NCBI GenBank assembly: GCA_011620555.1
Contig: WOYY01000058.1
Span: forward strand, 52,413 to 116,412
Direction: 5' to 3'
DNA from: Anaerolineaceae bacterium
GTDB taxonomy: Bacteria > Chloroflexota > Anaerolineae > Anaerolineales > Anaerolineaceae
Length of the DNA stretch: 64,000 nt
The position numbers and the translations under genes were made by a program. Below, one piece after another: positions 53,778 to 63,100 of this stretch. The notes beneath the pieces are model-generated. The model was not told the DNA's origin. It saw only the letters and a program-made list of their open reading frames with translations, and did no database searches. Position 1 is the first letter of the stretch. Each line of letters opens with the position of its first letter.

Positions 53778-55517
53778 CTAAAGCTCGATCCCTTGCTTTT
53801 TCAGGAAGGCTTCACTGGCTTTCATCACCTCATCCGGGTCATTTAAACCCAAAACCTGGTCTGCCAGGGGTTGGCAATCCGCTTTGCTCAGGGATTTCAT
53901 CACCCGTTTGATCAAGGGGATTCGGGCGGGAGACATGCTGTATTCATCCAGCCCCAGGCCGAGCAGGATCGGCGAAGCCAGCGGTTCTCCGGCCAGTTCG
54001 CCGCACAAGCCCACCCATTTGCCCTCCGCATGGGCGCAGTCAATCGTGCGTTTGATCAAAGCCAGGACTGCGGGGTTCAAAGGGTTGGCCAGATGGGCCA
54101 CTTTGCTGTTGGTCCGGTCCACGGCAGTGGTGTATTGGGTCAGGTCATTGGTGCCGATGCTGAAGAAATCCACTTCCTTCGCCAGCCGGTCCGCCAGGAG
54201 GGCCGCGGAGGGCACTTCGACCATGATTCCGAATTGGACCTGCTCGGCACAAGGCCTGCCTTCAGCCTTCAACTGGCCTTTGGCCTTTTCCATCACCGCT
54301 TTGACCGCCCGAATCTCGGCCAGGTTGGAAACCATCGGGACCATGATCCGCAGGTCGGCGCCGACGCCCGCCTGGAGCAAGGCCCTGAACTGCTGGAGGA
54401 AGATCTCCTCTGCCCCATCGAGCATCCGCACACCCCGCCAACCGAGGAAGGGGTTCAGCTCCTTGGGCAGGTCCAGATAGGGAATGGCCTTATCGCCGCC
54501 GATATCCAGCGTGCGCACGACGATGGGCAGCCCCTGATAAATATGGAAAACCGCCTGATAAGCTTCAATCTGCTCTTCTTCGCTCGGGAGGGTATTCCGA
54601 TCAAGATAAAGGAATTCTGTGCGGAAAAGGCCGACGCCCTCGGCGCCGTTCTTAATTCCCAGCGGCGCATCAGCGACCCCGCCGATATTGGCCACCACTT
54701 CCACCCGCTCGCCGTCCGCCGTGACGGCTGGGGCTTGGGCCGCGTTCCGCGCTTCAGCCTGTTCCTTTTCAGCCGCCTTTTCTTTCTCAATGAAACTGGC
54801 AAGCGCAGATTCATCCGGCGAGACCACAACCGTCCCCAGGGTGCCATCCACCAGGACCAGGGTGCCATTCGGCACGGAAAGGATCTCAGCGCCCAGGCCA
54901 ACCACAGCCGGCAGACCGAAGGCTTTCGCTAGGATCGCGGTATGCGAGGTGGGGCCGCCCTGGGCCGTGGCAAAGCCCAAGACCAGGTCCTTATCCAGGC
55001 TCACGGTGTCAGAAGGCGTGAGCTCATCGCCCAGGATGATCGAGGGATGGGTCAAGACCGTCCCGCCCACAGAAACGCCCAGCAAGTGCCCCAGCACCCG
55101 GCGGCCGACATCGCGGATATCGACTGCGCGGCTGCTCAGGGTCTCATCCGGGATCTGCTCCATCATCTGGGCAAAATACTCAATCGAATCCGTCCAGGCC
55201 TTTTCAGCGTTGACCCCGCCTTGAATGGCTTCCTTGGCGCGGTCCAGCAGGGCCACATCTTCCAGAATCATGCGATGCGCCTCAAAAATCTGGGCTTCGT
55301 CGCTTTTGGACCGGCCGCTCACCTCTTCTTTGAAAGCGTAAAGTTCTTCCTTCCCCTGCTCGCAGGCAGCCATCAACCGTTCCATTTCCCCTTCAGCGTC
55401 TTCGATCTCATAATGCGGAATTTCCAGCTTTTCCTGCGTGACAATGATTGTCCTGCCATGCGCCAACCCGGGCGCAGCCGGGATTCCGTTAAGGGTCGTG
55501 CTCACTTTTCCTGTCAT
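53778..55517 (-). CDS. ptsI: PTS enzyme I (phosphoenolpyruvate-protein phosphotransferase)
   Basis: Takes phosphate from PEP onto a histidine and passes it to HPr. The 579-residue protein has the full EI layout: N-terminal HPr-binding helices, the phosphohistidine motif GGPTSHTAILAKAFG near 187, GVGLFRTEFLYLDRNTLPSEEEQ near 291, and the C-terminal barrel with FSIGTNDLTQYTTAVDR and the active-site cysteine in GLCGELAGE. AGGAGGAAGC precedes the ATG. No HPr or enzyme II gene is close, so its phosphate acceptor is not shown here; a sugar PTS, a DhaK-type kinase or a regulatory branch are all possible. Confidence 0.95.
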   Translation of the reverse strand: MTGKVSTTLNGIPAAPGLAHGRTIIVTQEKLEIPHYEIEDAEGEMERLMAACEQGKEELYAFKEEVSGRSKSDEAQIFEAHRMILEDVALLDRAKEAIQGGVNAEKAWTDSIEYFAQMMEQIPDETLSSRAVDIRDVGRRVLGHLLGVSVGGTVLTHPSIILGDELTPSDTVSLDKDLVLGFATAQGGPTSHTAILAKAFGLPAVVGLGAEILSVPNGTLVLVDGTLGTVVVSPDESALASFIEKEKAAEKEQAEARNAAQAPAVTADGERVEVVANIGGVADAPLGIKNGAEGVGLFRTEFLYLDRNTLPSEEEQIEAYQAVFHIYQGLPIVVRTLDIGGDKAIPYLDLPKELNPFLGWRGVRMLDGAEEIFLQQFRALLQAGVGADLRIMVPMVSNLAEIRAVKAVMEKAKGQLKAEGRPCAEQVQFGIMVEVPSAALLADRLAKEVDFFSIGTNDLTQYTTAVDRTNSKVAHLANPLNPAVLALIKRTIDCAHAEGKWVGLCGELAGEPLASPILLGLGLDEYSMSPARIPLIKRVMKSLSKADCQPLADQVLGLNDPDEVMKASEAFLKKQGIEL

Positions 55518-55798
55518 GCTTCCTCCTGCTGAAAGGTTCTGATATCAGCGTTTAGTATAATCCCATTTTTAGGAGGGCTTGTCCGAAAACAAACCGGTCC
55601 ATACAGACTTCACTAAAATTCATGAAGATTGGCATGTTGGGCATCTTAGGGTTGTCATTTATTGGCATTTTCGTTAGGCCCACTGCCCAAAATCATACCC
55701 TCTGAATATTCCGAACCGGAGGGGACTAGAGCTTTGCTCTTTAAGATTAAAAAGTCTAACGAAAACGGAAATTTTAAGAAAGATATGCGAATCTCTCC

Positions 55799-55827
55799 TT
55801 GATTCAAGACTCCCCCTATGCTAAAAT
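55799..55827 (+). promoter_or_regulatory. Promoter of nrdR-nrdJ
   Basis: TTGATT (55799-55804) and TAAAAT (55822-55827) are 17 bases apart, with TGC before the -10 (extended). The same TGCTAAAAT occurs in the recA promoter. Transcription would start near 55834, about 90 bases before nrdR. Confidence 0.6.
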
Positions 55828-55865
55828 GGAACTCTACCTGATGGGTAGGGGGCAGCGCCAATACC

Positions 55866-55883
55866 ACCCCAATATATAGGGGT
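55866..55883 (+). promoter_or_regulatory. NrdR-box-like palindrome in the nrdR leader
   Basis: ACCCCAATATATAGGGGT is an 18-base near-perfect palindrome whose core CAATATATAG matches the NrdR-box core CwATATATwG. NrdR boxes normally come in pairs about three helical turns apart; I find only this one, lying downstream of the predicted start. Position before nrdR-nrdJ supports autoregulation of ribonucleotide reductase by deoxyadenosine-nucleotide-loaded NrdR. Confidence 0.6.
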
Positions 55884-55923
55884 ACATTAAGTTTAGGTTT
55901 AGGTTCTTTACAAAGGGGCTCCG

Positions 55924-56376
55924 ATGCTTTGTCCATTTTGCCAGTATGAGAAGTCCAAGGTCGTTGATACGACCAAAGACGCGCCCGGCGGAATCCGGCG
56001 GCGGCGTGAATGCCTTCAATGTGGTGAACGCTTCAGCACCCTTGAAAGGCCCATCCTGGCAACGCCGCTCTTGATCAAACAAGATGGCACCCGGGAAGAA
56101 TTCAACCGGGACAAATTGCTGGCTGGAATCAGGATCGCGTGTGCCAAAAGACCTGTTTCAGCGGCGGACATCGAACGCCTGACAGGCGAAATCGAATCCC
56201 GCCTTCAGCGAATGGGCAAATCTGAGGTTTCCTCCCGGGTGGTTGGCGACCAAGTTATCCAGGGCCTCAAAGAACTCGACTTCATCGCCTATATCCGCTA
56301 CGCCATCGTCTATCTGCAGTTGGATGACCTCCACGCCATCCGCAGTGAAATCGATCACCTTTTATCAGAAGATTAA
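55924..56376 (+). CDS. nrdR: Transcriptional repressor NrdR
   Basis: ATP/dATP-sensing repressor of ribonucleotide reductase genes. The 150-residue protein has the zinc ribbon (MLCPFC at 1-6, then the second pair in RECLQCGERF at about 29-38) and the ATP-cone domain from PLLIKQDGTREEFNRDKLLAG near 48. Length and order are standard. AAAGGGG precedes the ATG. It is directly upstream of nrdJ with a 27-base gap. Confidence 0.96.
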   Translation: MLCPFCQYEKSKVVDTTKDAPGGIRRRRECLQCGERFSTLERPILATPLLIKQDGTREEFNRDKLLAGIRIACAKRPVSAADIERLTGEIESRLQRMGKSEVSSRVVGDQVIQGLKELDFIAYIRYAIVYLQLDDLHAIRSEIDHLLSED

Positions 56377-56403
56377 TATCCGTAGTTATTAAGGAGTCTA
56401 CTC

Positions 56404-58998
56404 ATGGCTGACAAAGCTGGTCTCTTACCGACTGGTTTATTCCCCACCCCGCCCTTGCCGGAAGGCATTCCGCCGATCGAGCTTACCGATAACTCACGCC
56501 AGGTCCTTTCCAAACGCTACCTCCGGCATGGCAAGGACGGCGCGCCGATTGAAACCATTGACGAGATGTTTTGGCGCGTGGCCTATCATGTCGCCAAAGT
56601 TGAGGAGGAATGGGACGGCGAAGTCAACCAACGGGCGCGCGAGTTTTATGCCCTGCTGACGGAGAAACGTTTCTTCCCGAACTCCCCCACCTTCACCGGC
56701 GCGGGAACGCCCCTGGGCCAGCTGGCCGCCTGCTTTGTCCTGCCGATCTCAGATGATATGGGCCGCCGCGAGGACGGCATCTTTACCACCCTGCGCAATG
56801 CCGCCCTGATCCAGCAGACTGGCGGCGGGAATGGGTTCAGCTTTGCCCGCCTGCGGCCCTCCGGTGATCTGGTCCGGTCGAGCGCCGGCCAGGCGACCGG
56901 ACCGATCGGCTTTCTCCGAGTCTATGACCAGGCCTTTGGCGAGATTGCCCAGGGCGGCACCCGCCGCGGCGCCAATATGGGCGTGCTGCGGGTGGATCAC
57001 CCGGATATTGAGGAATTTATAACCTGCAAGACGAACGAAAATGCGATCACCAACTTCAATATCTCCGTCGGGATCACCGACGCCTTCATGGAAGCCGTCC
57101 TGGAGGATCGGGATTGGGATCTGCGATTCCCGGACGTCAAAGCCGAAGAATATAGCCATTTCAACGGCGATCTGGACGATGCCATCGAGCAGGGCCTTCC
57201 CATCAAGACCTACAAGACCCTCCGCGCCAAGGACCTCTTCGACAAGATCGTCCTCCAGGCGCACCACAACGGCGAACCGGGCATGCTCTTCCTGGATGCC
57301 GCCAACCGTCAGAACCCCGTTCCGCACCTTTACCGGCTGGAAGCGACCAACCCCTGCGGCGAACAATGGCTGGGGCCTAACGAAAACTGCTGCCTGGGTT
57401 CCGTTAACCTGGCCCAGCATTTCGGCCCCGATCACACCGTGGATTGGGACGCGCTCCAGAAAAGCGTTGAGACGGCGACGACCTTCCTCGATGACGTGGT
57501 CACAGCCAACGCCTACGTCCCCGCTGTGCCGCAGCTGAGGGAGGCCGCCCTGCGCGCCCGCCGGATCGGCCTCGGCCTGATGGGCCTGGCGGACCTGCTC
57601 TACCACGTCCAAATCCGCTACGGCAGCCCGGAAGGGGAAGAGTTTGCCGCCCAGGTGATGGAATTCATCCGCTACCATGCGATGAAGACCAGCATCCGCC
57701 TGGCCCAGGAACGCGGCGCCTTTCCGGCGATCAAGGGCAGCATCTATGACCCTGAAACCCTGACCTGGCAGCCCCCCACCCCGCTCAACGCTTATAAGCT
57801 GGACTTCAACCGGCCCACTCTGGACTGGGACTCGGTGGTCAGCGAGATCAGGCAGTTTGGCATCCGCAACGCAGCCCAAACCACCGTCGCTCCCACGGGG
57901 ACGATCGCGACCGTGGCGGGCTGTGAGGGCTATGGCTGCGAGCCGGTCTTTGCCCTGGCCTATATCCGCCATGTCAATGACAAGGGCGATGATCTCCAGC
58001 TGAATTACGTCAGCCCACTCTTCCAGAAAGCGCTCGAAGACGCCCAGATCGAACCCGGCGTCCGTGAGGCGATCATCGACGCCGTGATCGAAACCGGCAC
58101 CTGCCAGCAGGACGAGAACCTGCCCGCCAGCATCCGGGATGTCTTCGTCGTCTCCTCCGACATCGCCGCTGAAGAGCATGTCCGCATGCAGGCATCCATG
58201 CAGGCTTTTGTGGATAACAGCCTCAGCAAGACCATCAACTTCCCCAGCACAGCCACCCCGGAAGACGTGGCGAAGGCCTATCTGCTGGCCTGGCAGCTGG
58301 GCTGCAAAGGGATCACCGTTTATGTCACCGGCTCCCGGGAGCAGGTCGTCCTGGAAACCAAGCAGACGGCGGAATCCAAGTTTGAGATGGCTGAGGTGAG
58401 CAAGGAGTCCCCTGCGCTGGCTGAACCGAACAAGCAGCTCCCCTTCTGGCGGGAGACCAAGAAACCTCGTCCCCGTTTCCTGAAAGGCTTCACCTATTCG
58501 ATTGAAACGCCGCTGGGCAAGACCTTCGTGACCGTCAATGAGAACGGCGGCAACCAGCCCTTCGAGGTCTTCGTGAATACCGCGAAGGCAGGCTCGGAAA
58601 CCGCAGCGCACTCCGAAGCCATCGGCCGGCTGATCTCCTACCTGCTGCGGATTTCTTCGCCTGTGGAGCCTCGCAAGCGCCTGCAGACCATCATGGAGCA
58701 GCTGGGCGGCATCGGCGGGGGCCGCTCCCTGGGCTTCGGCGCCAATCGGGTCCGCTCGCTGCCGGATGGCATCGCTAAGGCCCTGGATGAATACCTCTTT
58801 ACCCAGCATTGGGAAAGCGAAATTGAAACGGAAGCGGGCGACCTGGAAGGCGCGCCCACTCTGCCCTTTGAGGACCTCGAAATCCCGGACCAGGCCCCCA
58901 GGGTGATCGGCGAACTCTGCCCGGAATGCGGCATGGCAACGCTGGTCAATGAAGAGGGCTGCCGCAAGTGTTACACCTGCGGCTACAGCGAGTGCTAA
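56404..58998 (+). CDS. nrdJ: Adenosylcobalamin-dependent (class II) ribonucleoside reductase
   Basis: Reduces ribonucleotides to deoxyribonucleotides using a radical from adenosylcobalamin, so works with or without oxygen. The 864-residue protein has the redox cysteine C110 ([11 protein letters not shown]), the N316-x-C318-x-E320 active site (NPCGEQ, C318 the thiyl radical), [10 protein letters not shown] close after it, and [19 protein letters not shown]. The C-terminal tail carries a four-plus-cysteine element (CPECGMAT, then [12 protein letters not shown]). There is no N-terminal ATP-cone in the protein. AAGGAG precedes the ATG. No small subunit or activase gene accompanies it, as expected for class II. 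Confidence 0.95.
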   Translation: MADKAGLLPTGLFPTPPLPEGIPPIELTDNSRQVLSKRYLRHGKDGAPIETIDEMFWRVAYHVAKVEEEWDGEVNQRAREFYALLTEKRFFPNSPTFTGAGTPLGQLAACFVLPISDDMGRREDGIFTTLRNAALIQQTGGGNGFSFARLRPSGDLVRSSAGQATGPIGFLRVYDQAFGEIAQGGTRRGANMGVLRVDHPDIEEFITCKTNENAITNFNISVGITDAFMEAVLEDRDWDLRFPDVKAEEYSHFNGDLDDAIEQGLPIKTYKTLRAKDLFDKIVLQAHHNGEPGMLFLDAANRQNPVPHLYRLEATNPCGEQWLGPNENCCLGSVNLAQHFGPDHTVDWDALQKSVETATTFLDDVVTANAYVPAVPQLREAALRARRIGLGLMGLADLLYHVQIRYGSPEGEEFAAQVMEFIRYHAMKTSIRLAQERGAFPAIKGSIYDPETLTWQPPTPLNAYKLDFNRPTLDWDSVVSEIRQFGIRNAAQTTVAPTGTIATVAGCEGYGCEPVFALAYIRHVNDKGDDLQLNYVSPLFQKALEDAQIEPGVREAIIDAVIETGTCQQDENLPASIRDVFVVSSDIAAEEHVRMQASMQAFVDNSLSKTINFPSTATPEDVAKAYLLAWQLGCKGITVYVTGSREQVVLETKQTAESKFEMAEVSKESPALAEPNKQLPFWRETKKPRPRFLKGFTYSIETPLGKTFVTVNENGGNQPFEVFVNTAKAGSETAAHSEAIGRLISYLLRISSPVEPRKRLQTIMEQLGGIGGGRSLGFGANRVRSLPDGIAKALDEYLFTQHWESEIETEAGDLEGAPTLPFEDLEIPDQAPRVIGELCPECGMATLVNEEGCRKCYTCGYSEC

Positions 58999-59008
58999 CT
59001 TTTGAGTG

Positions 59009-59043
59009 ATCAAAAACGGGCAAGAGCTTTGCCCGTTTTTGAT
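59009..59043. terminator. Terminator after nrdJ
   Basis: ATCAAAAACGGGCAA (59009-59023) and TTGCCCGTTTTTGAT (59029-59043) form a 15-bp perfect stem with a 5-base loop, with T5 in the stem end on the plus strand (and likewise on minus). It lies 10 bases after the nrdJ stop. Confidence 0.88.
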
Positions 59044-59110
59044 TCCCCAATTATTTGGGATTACAATTAATCCACCACGGAATCAAAGGATTTTTTTCTC
59101 GGAGGGAAAA

Positions 59111-59938
59111 ATGCCAAACGACTGGACCCAAGGCACAGTCAGACTTGATGATGGAATTGAATTGTTCTACACCCGCACAGGGAAGGGTGAAAAACCAGCC
59201 ATCGTGCTGGCGCATGGCCTCACGGATAGCGGTCTCTGCTGGGGGGAACTGGCGGACGATCTGCAGGCCAACTACGATTTGGTCATGTACGACGCCTACG
59301 GCCACGGCAAATCCTCCCGCATTGACCCGGAGAAGCGGCTGGACATGATCGAAGACCTGCACGACCTGATCCTGGCGCTCGACCTCCAAAAGCCCTGTGT
59401 TTTCGGTCACTCAATGGGCGCGGCCACAGCAGCCGGCTTTGCAGCCCGCTACCCGGGGCAGCTCTCCTGCCTGGTGCTGGAAGACCCGCCCTGGTCGGAT
59501 GTCGCAATGACGGATGAGCAAATCAAAGCGATGCTCGAAGGCTGGAAGGAGCAAAACCTCGCTGCGAAGAAGCTCACAGTCAAGGAGCTGGTCAAAGCGA
59601 AGCACAAAAGATCTCCAAACTGGGAAGAAGCAGTCCTTGAACCCTGGGCGGAAGCCAAGCTCGACTTTGACCCGGCAGTTCTTGATTATTATCCCCATGA
59701 TAGCGCAGATTGGCGCGAGACCGCCAAGGCCATTCAGGCGCCCACCCTGTTGATCACCGGAGATAACGCCCTGGGCGCGATCGTGACCCCTGAACTGGGC
59801 GTGGAAGCCATTGAAATCATGGGCTTCTGCGAGTTTGGCCATATCAGCGGCGCAGGGCACTGTGTCCGCTATGAAAAATACCAACCCTATCTGACCATGG
59901 TGAAGCTCTTCCTGGAGCGCAATCGGCCTGCGGGGTGA
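59111..59938 (+). CDS. Alpha/beta hydrolase
   Basis: A 275-residue alpha/beta hydrolase. It has LAHGLTDSGLCW near 36, DAYGHGKSS near 62, the nucleophile elbow GHSMGA near 98, a helical cap (about 130-190), TLLITGDNALG and the probable catalytic histidine in ISGAGHCVRYEKYQP near 255. This is a full triad order, unlike inactive relatives. CGGAGGG precedes ATG 59111; upstream in-frame codons lie in the nrdJ terminator. Substrate is not recognisable; 69 bases separate it from the kinase gene. Confidence 0.88.
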   Translation: MPNDWTQGTVRLDDGIELFYTRTGKGEKPAIVLAHGLTDSGLCWGELADDLQANYDLVMYDAYGHGKSSRIDPEKRLDMIEDLHDLILALDLQKPCVFGHSMGAATAAGFAARYPGQLSCLVLEDPPWSDVAMTDEQIKAMLEGWKEQNLAAKKLTVKELVKAKHKRSPNWEEAVLEPWAEAKLDFDPAVLDYYPHDSADWRETAKAIQAPTLLITGDNALGAIVTPELGVEAIEIMGFCEFGHISGAGHCVRYEKYQPYLTMVKLFLERNRPAG

Positions 59939-60007
59939 GCTTCCGCCCCATGGATGGACCCCTTATGCCCCCGCCCCTTTAGCGCATCTTACAGATTGGA
60001 ACCCTTA

Positions 60008-60643
60008 ATGCCCAAACGACTGATCCTTCTTGCAGGAAATATTGGTGCCGGTAAGACCTCCCTGACAAAACGCATCGGCGAACGCCTGGGCTGGACCACA
60101 GCCTATGAGTCCGTGACCGATAACCCCTATCTGCCGGATTTCTACGAAAGTATGCGGGATTGGGCTTTCCAGCTGCAAATCTATTTTCTTGGGCACCGGG
60201 CCGAACAGCATATCCACCTGGCGGAGATCCCGGAATCAGCCATTCTTGACAGAAGCATCTACGAAGACGCCCATATTTTCGCCCGGGCATTAAACCACAT
60301 GGACAACCTGACGGACCGGGATTATCAGGCCTACCTGCGGCTCTACCACCTGATCGTCGCCCACCTGCCCAAACCGGACCTGTTGATCCATCTTGAAGCG
60401 CCAGTCCCCGTTCTGATGGAACGGATCCGCCGGCGGGCACGGAACATCGAAACCGGGATCAGCGAGGATTATCTGTCACTCCTGGCGCGATTTTATACGG
60501 AATGGATCAAAGATTTCGACCTCTGCCCGGTGCTGACCATCCGCAGCGACGACCTGGACTTCGTCCACGAAGACCAGCATCTCGACATTGTCGTCCAGCG
60601 GATCAACGACCGGCTTTCCGGTCGGGAAGAGATGGTTTTCTAG
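60008..60643 (+). CDS. Deoxynucleoside kinase (dGK/dAK family)
   Basis: Phosphorylates a deoxynucleoside, probably deoxyadenosine or deoxyguanosine. The 211-residue protein has P-loop AGNIGAGKTSL at about 9-19, the DRSIYEDAHIFA motif (ERS-type, here DRS) near 80, and the lid RIRRRARNIETGI near 139, typical of the deoxynucleoside kinase family in bacteria. TTGGAA precedes ATG 60008. With tdk, hpt and nrdJ elsewhere in the window it completes salvage and de novo deoxynucleotide routes. Base specificity cannot be fixed from sequence. Confidence 0.9.
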   Translation: MPKRLILLAGNIGAGKTSLTKRIGERLGWTTAYESVTDNPYLPDFYESMRDWAFQLQIYFLGHRAEQHIHLAEIPESAILDRSIYEDAHIFARALNHMDNLTDRDYQAYLRLYHLIVAHLPKPDLLIHLEAPVPVLMERIRRRARNIETGISEDYLSLLARFYTEWIKDFDLCPVLTIRSDDLDFVHEDQHLDIVVQRINDRLSGREEMVF

Positions 60644-60810
60644 GCCCTGCCGTCAACTATCACTAACTAACCTCAGCAGCCAGGCGCCGCCCTGCCGGCA
60701 GCTTGCCGCGGGCGAAAAGCTGTCCCGTCAGCAGATTCGAACCTGTCCGATGGACGGGGGAAAGCGCCTGCCGGATTCCTATACTAAAAGTACGCCTCGG
60801 AAAAACCCCC

Positions 60811-60838
60811 TGCAACTTTTTTTAAAAAGCGCCGTATA
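60811..60838 (+). promoter_or_regulatory. SigW-like ECF promoter
   Basis: TGCAAC (60811-60816) and CGTATA (60833-60838) are 16 bases apart with a T-run after the -35. This differs by one base from the SigW-type consensus TGAAAC-N16-CGTATA. It stands 30 bases before the ECF sigma gene, so the sigma factor may drive its own operon. The 170 bases upstream to the kinase gene hold nothing I recognise. Confidence 0.6.
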
Positions 60839-60867
60839 TCCTATTAGAGGAGCGACAAGGAGACTTT

Positions 60868-61464
60868 GTGGAAGAACAAGAAGCCCTTTGGATCACCAAA
60901 GCGCTGGAAGGAGATGACGCAGCCTTCGGCCAACTGGTTGAACAATACCAGCGGCCGGTCTTCAGTTTATGCTATCGCATGTTAGGCAACAGCAAAGCCG
61001 CTGAAGACGCTGCCCAGGAGAGCTTCCTGCGGGCCTGCCGCAATCTGAAATGCTATGACCCCAACCGTTCTTTTGCAACCTGGCTGCTATCCATTGCCTC
61101 TCATTATTGCATTGACCAGATGCGCAAGCGCAGGCTGGACACCATCTCCACCGATGCGCTCCCGCCAGAGATCATCGCCGACCATAACGCCCCAAACCCG
61201 GAACGCGAGTTCCGCTCCCGGGAGAAGGAAGCGATGATCCAGAATTTATTAAGAGAACTCAAACCGACCGACCGCGCGGCCATCATTCTGCGTTACTGGC
61301 ATCAATACTCGGAAGTCGAGATCGCGGAAGCGCTAGACCTGAGCGTCAGTGCGGTCAAAAGCAGGTTGTTCCGCGCCCGCCAGACTCTGGCCAAAGACTA
61401 CCTGGCGACGGAACAGACCTCAGCGGTGAGTGAAAGGAGACCTGATGAGTCACCAGCCCTTTGA
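60868..61464 (+). CDS. ECF-type RNA polymerase sigma factor
   Basis: A 198-residue sigma-70-family factor with only regions 2 and 4. Region 2 is at about 15-85 (YQRPVFSLCYRMLGNSKAAE, AQESFLRACRNL, FATWLLSIASHYCID, then basic MRKRR). Region 4 is at about 125-178 (LKPTDRAAIILRYWHQYSE, EIAEALDLSVSAVKSRLFRA). It resembles SigW/RpoE-type stress sigmas. Start is GTG 60868 with AAGGAG upstream. The gene overlaps its putative anti-sigma gene by 20 bases, the normal coupling for such pairs. Confidence 0.93.
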   Translation: MEEQEALWITKALEGDDAAFGQLVEQYQRPVFSLCYRMLGNSKAAEDAAQESFLRACRNLKCYDPNRSFATWLLSIASHYCIDQMRKRRLDTISTDALPPEIIADHNAPNPEREFRSREKEAMIQNLLRELKPTDRAAIILRYWHQYSEVEIAEALDLSVSAVKSRLFRARQTLAKDYLATEQTSAVSERRPDESPAL

Positions 61465-61996
61465 AAACTGGTTGTTATCAGACGAGAAATTGAATGAGGA
61501 GCAAGAAAAGGCCTTGCAAACGCATTTGGATGAATGCCGGCAATGCCAGTTGATCTCACACGCCTGGAACCAGGTGGAAACCCTGATGCTAACCAGCAGC
61601 GACCCCAACCCGGCTCCCGGATTCGGCTTGCGCTGGCAGCAGCGTCTGGCTTTTGATCGGCAGCAGCGCCAACAGCGCAGGATGTGGTTCCTCACGCTGG
61701 GCCTGTCCGCGCTGACGGTGTTCATTTTCCTGGGTTTGGCTCTGGTGAGTCTCTCCAGCACCTCATTTAGCTACGAAATCAGCCAGCTCTTTGCCACTTT
61801 TGCCCGGACCGTTGCCCGGGTCAGCCACTTCTGGGACGTGATCCTCTCGGTGGTTAAGTCCTTCCCCTGGGTCCTGCCCCTACTGGTCATCCTGGGCATA
61901 GGCGGCATTTCCGCCTCCATCACATTGATCCTCACCTGGCTAAGGTCGCTGATCAATTTCTATCAACCTGCGAAAGAAGGAGTTAGCAAACAATGA
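61445..61996 (+). CDS. Anti-sigma factor with zinc-finger (ZAS-like) domain
   Basis: A 183-residue membrane protein. Its N-terminal cytoplasmic part carries HLDECRQC (HxxxCxxC, about 28-35), the zinc anti-sigma core motif. Two hydrophobic segments follow at about 80-105 and 138-165, and the C-terminal end is short and basic. ATG 61445 is preceded by AAAGGAG. It directly follows and overlaps the ECF sigma gene, so holding that sigma factor inactive is its likely role. It overlaps the next gene (ATGA). Confidence 0.85.
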   Translation: MSHQPFENWLLSDEKLNEEQEKALQTHLDECRQCQLISHAWNQVETLMLTSSDPNPAPGFGLRWQQRLAFDRQQRQQRRMWFLTLGLSALTVFIFLGLALVSLSSTSFSYEISQLFATFARTVARVSHFWDVILSVVKSFPWVLPLLVILGIGGISASITLILTWLRSLINFYQPAKEGVSKQ

Positions 61997-63033
61997 GGAA
62001 ATCCCAAAAGATTCTTTCAATCCTGGGTTTGGTATGGATTGCAGCCTTGGTCTTCCCAACAACCGTTCAGGCCGCCCCGCCGGATGATGGCCGGACGATC
62101 TTTGGAGAAAGCTATACGCTCAACAGCGGCGAAATCCTCAATGGGGACCTGAATGTCCTGGGCGGCGTCGTGGAGATCATGGAGGGCGCCACCGTCACCG
62201 GGAACGTCCTGGTGGTCGGCGGCGTCGTGACCGTGGATGGCACAATCCAGGGCAACCTGACCGCAGTCGGCGGCACAGTCTCGTTGACCGGCCACGCGCT
62301 CGTTCAGGGCGATCTGATCTCGCACGGCAGCTTTGTCACCATGGAGGAAGGCGCAACCGTTCAAGGTGACATCGTGCAGGACTGGACCATCCCGGATACC
62401 AACATCGAAATTCCGGAAGTCATCCCGCCCCAGGTGGTTCAAGCCCCTTCCCAAGACACCTCAACCCTCACCCGCATTGCCCGTGAGATCGGACAGCTGT
62501 TCGCCATGGCGGCGATGGGCGCTCTGCTGCTGCTCATCCTGCCCAAATCGGTGGACGCGATGACCCAGTCCCTGCAGGCCAAGCCCTGGACGATGCTGGG
62601 CTTTGGCGCACTCACCGCTCTGGTGATGGCGATTGGCGGGGTGATCCTCACCCTCACGATCTGCCTCATCCCCGTGGTGGTCCTTTTCAGCCTGGTTTTC
62701 GCAATAGCAGCCCTGGTCGGCTGGCTCACCCTGGGGTATGTCATTGGGAAGTTCATGGCCTCCAGCATCTTCAAAACCAGCTGGCATCCCATCCTGGCGG
62801 CCGCGATCGGCAACCTGGTCCTTTATCTGCTGGCCAGGGGGGGCTGGACGATCCCCTGCCTGGGGTGGACCTTGGTGATCCTGACGGCCTTTTTAGGATT
62901 AGGTGTGGCTGTGGTCACGCTATTCGGCACCAACCCCTACCCCCGCAGCGAATCACCTGCCAAACCGGAACAGGAGGTCCTCACCTTCAACGAGAGTGAG
63001 GATGACCCTGACCCGAGCCAGGAAATGGATTAA
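61993..63033 (+). CDS. Polymer-forming (bactofilin-like) membrane protein
   Basis: A 346-residue protein. Signal peptide at 1-28 (ALVFPTTVQAA), then a beta-helix of about 100 residues with repeats such as LNGDLNVLGGVV, VTGNVLVVGGVV and IQGNLTAVGGTV, resembling bactofilin/polymer-forming cytoskeletal domains placed outside the membrane. The C-terminal half (about 160-315) holds four or five hydrophobic helices, then an acidic tail. This domain pairing is frequent near ECF sigma/anti-sigma pairs in Chloroflexota, to my recollection, but the function is unknown. Overlaps the anti-sigma stop, so co-translated. Confidence 0.8.
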   Translation: MRKSQKILSILGLVWIAALVFPTTVQAAPPDDGRTIFGESYTLNSGEILNGDLNVLGGVVEIMEGATVTGNVLVVGGVVTVDGTIQGNLTAVGGTVSLTGHALVQGDLISHGSFVTMEEGATVQGDIVQDWTIPDTNIEIPEVIPPQVVQAPSQDTSTLTRIAREIGQLFAMAAMGALLLLILPKSVDAMTQSLQAKPWTMLGFGALTALVMAIGGVILTLTICLIPVVVLFSLVFAIAALVGWLTLGYVIGKFMASSIFKTSWHPILAAAIGNLVLYLLARGGWTIPCLGWTLVILTAFLGLGVAVVTLFGTNPYPRSESPAKPEQEVLTFNESEDDPDPSQEMD

Positions 63034-63100
63034 CCCCAGAACAAATCTCTCGCCTTTTACTGGCACAAAGATTGCTGCCATAGGTCGAAAGGAGAAATAA

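Larger units (their letters stand above)
55518..55923. other. Intergenic region between ptsI and nrdR
   Basis: 406 bases without a supported gene, AT-richer than the flanks. Contents seen: a possible minus-strand -10 (TATACT, complement of 55554-55559) for ptsI without a good -35; an inverted pair TTTTCGTTAG (55668-55677) and CTAACGAAAA (55756-55765) 78 bases apart; a small hairpin AGAGCTTTGCTCT; then the nrdR promoter and NrdR-box-like site. The middle part (55600-55790) does not encode anything I can identify. Confidence 0.5.

Noticed and set aside
55655..55936. Open frame of 93 codons on the minus strand upstream of nrdR
   Set aside because: Crosses the nrdR promoter and the NrdR-like palindrome, has no ribosome site, and its sequence resembles no family.
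56749..59013. Open frame of 754 codons on the minus strand opposite nrdJ
   Set aside because: Shadow of nrdJ codon usage; no domain, no ribosome site, and it spans the nrdJ terminator.
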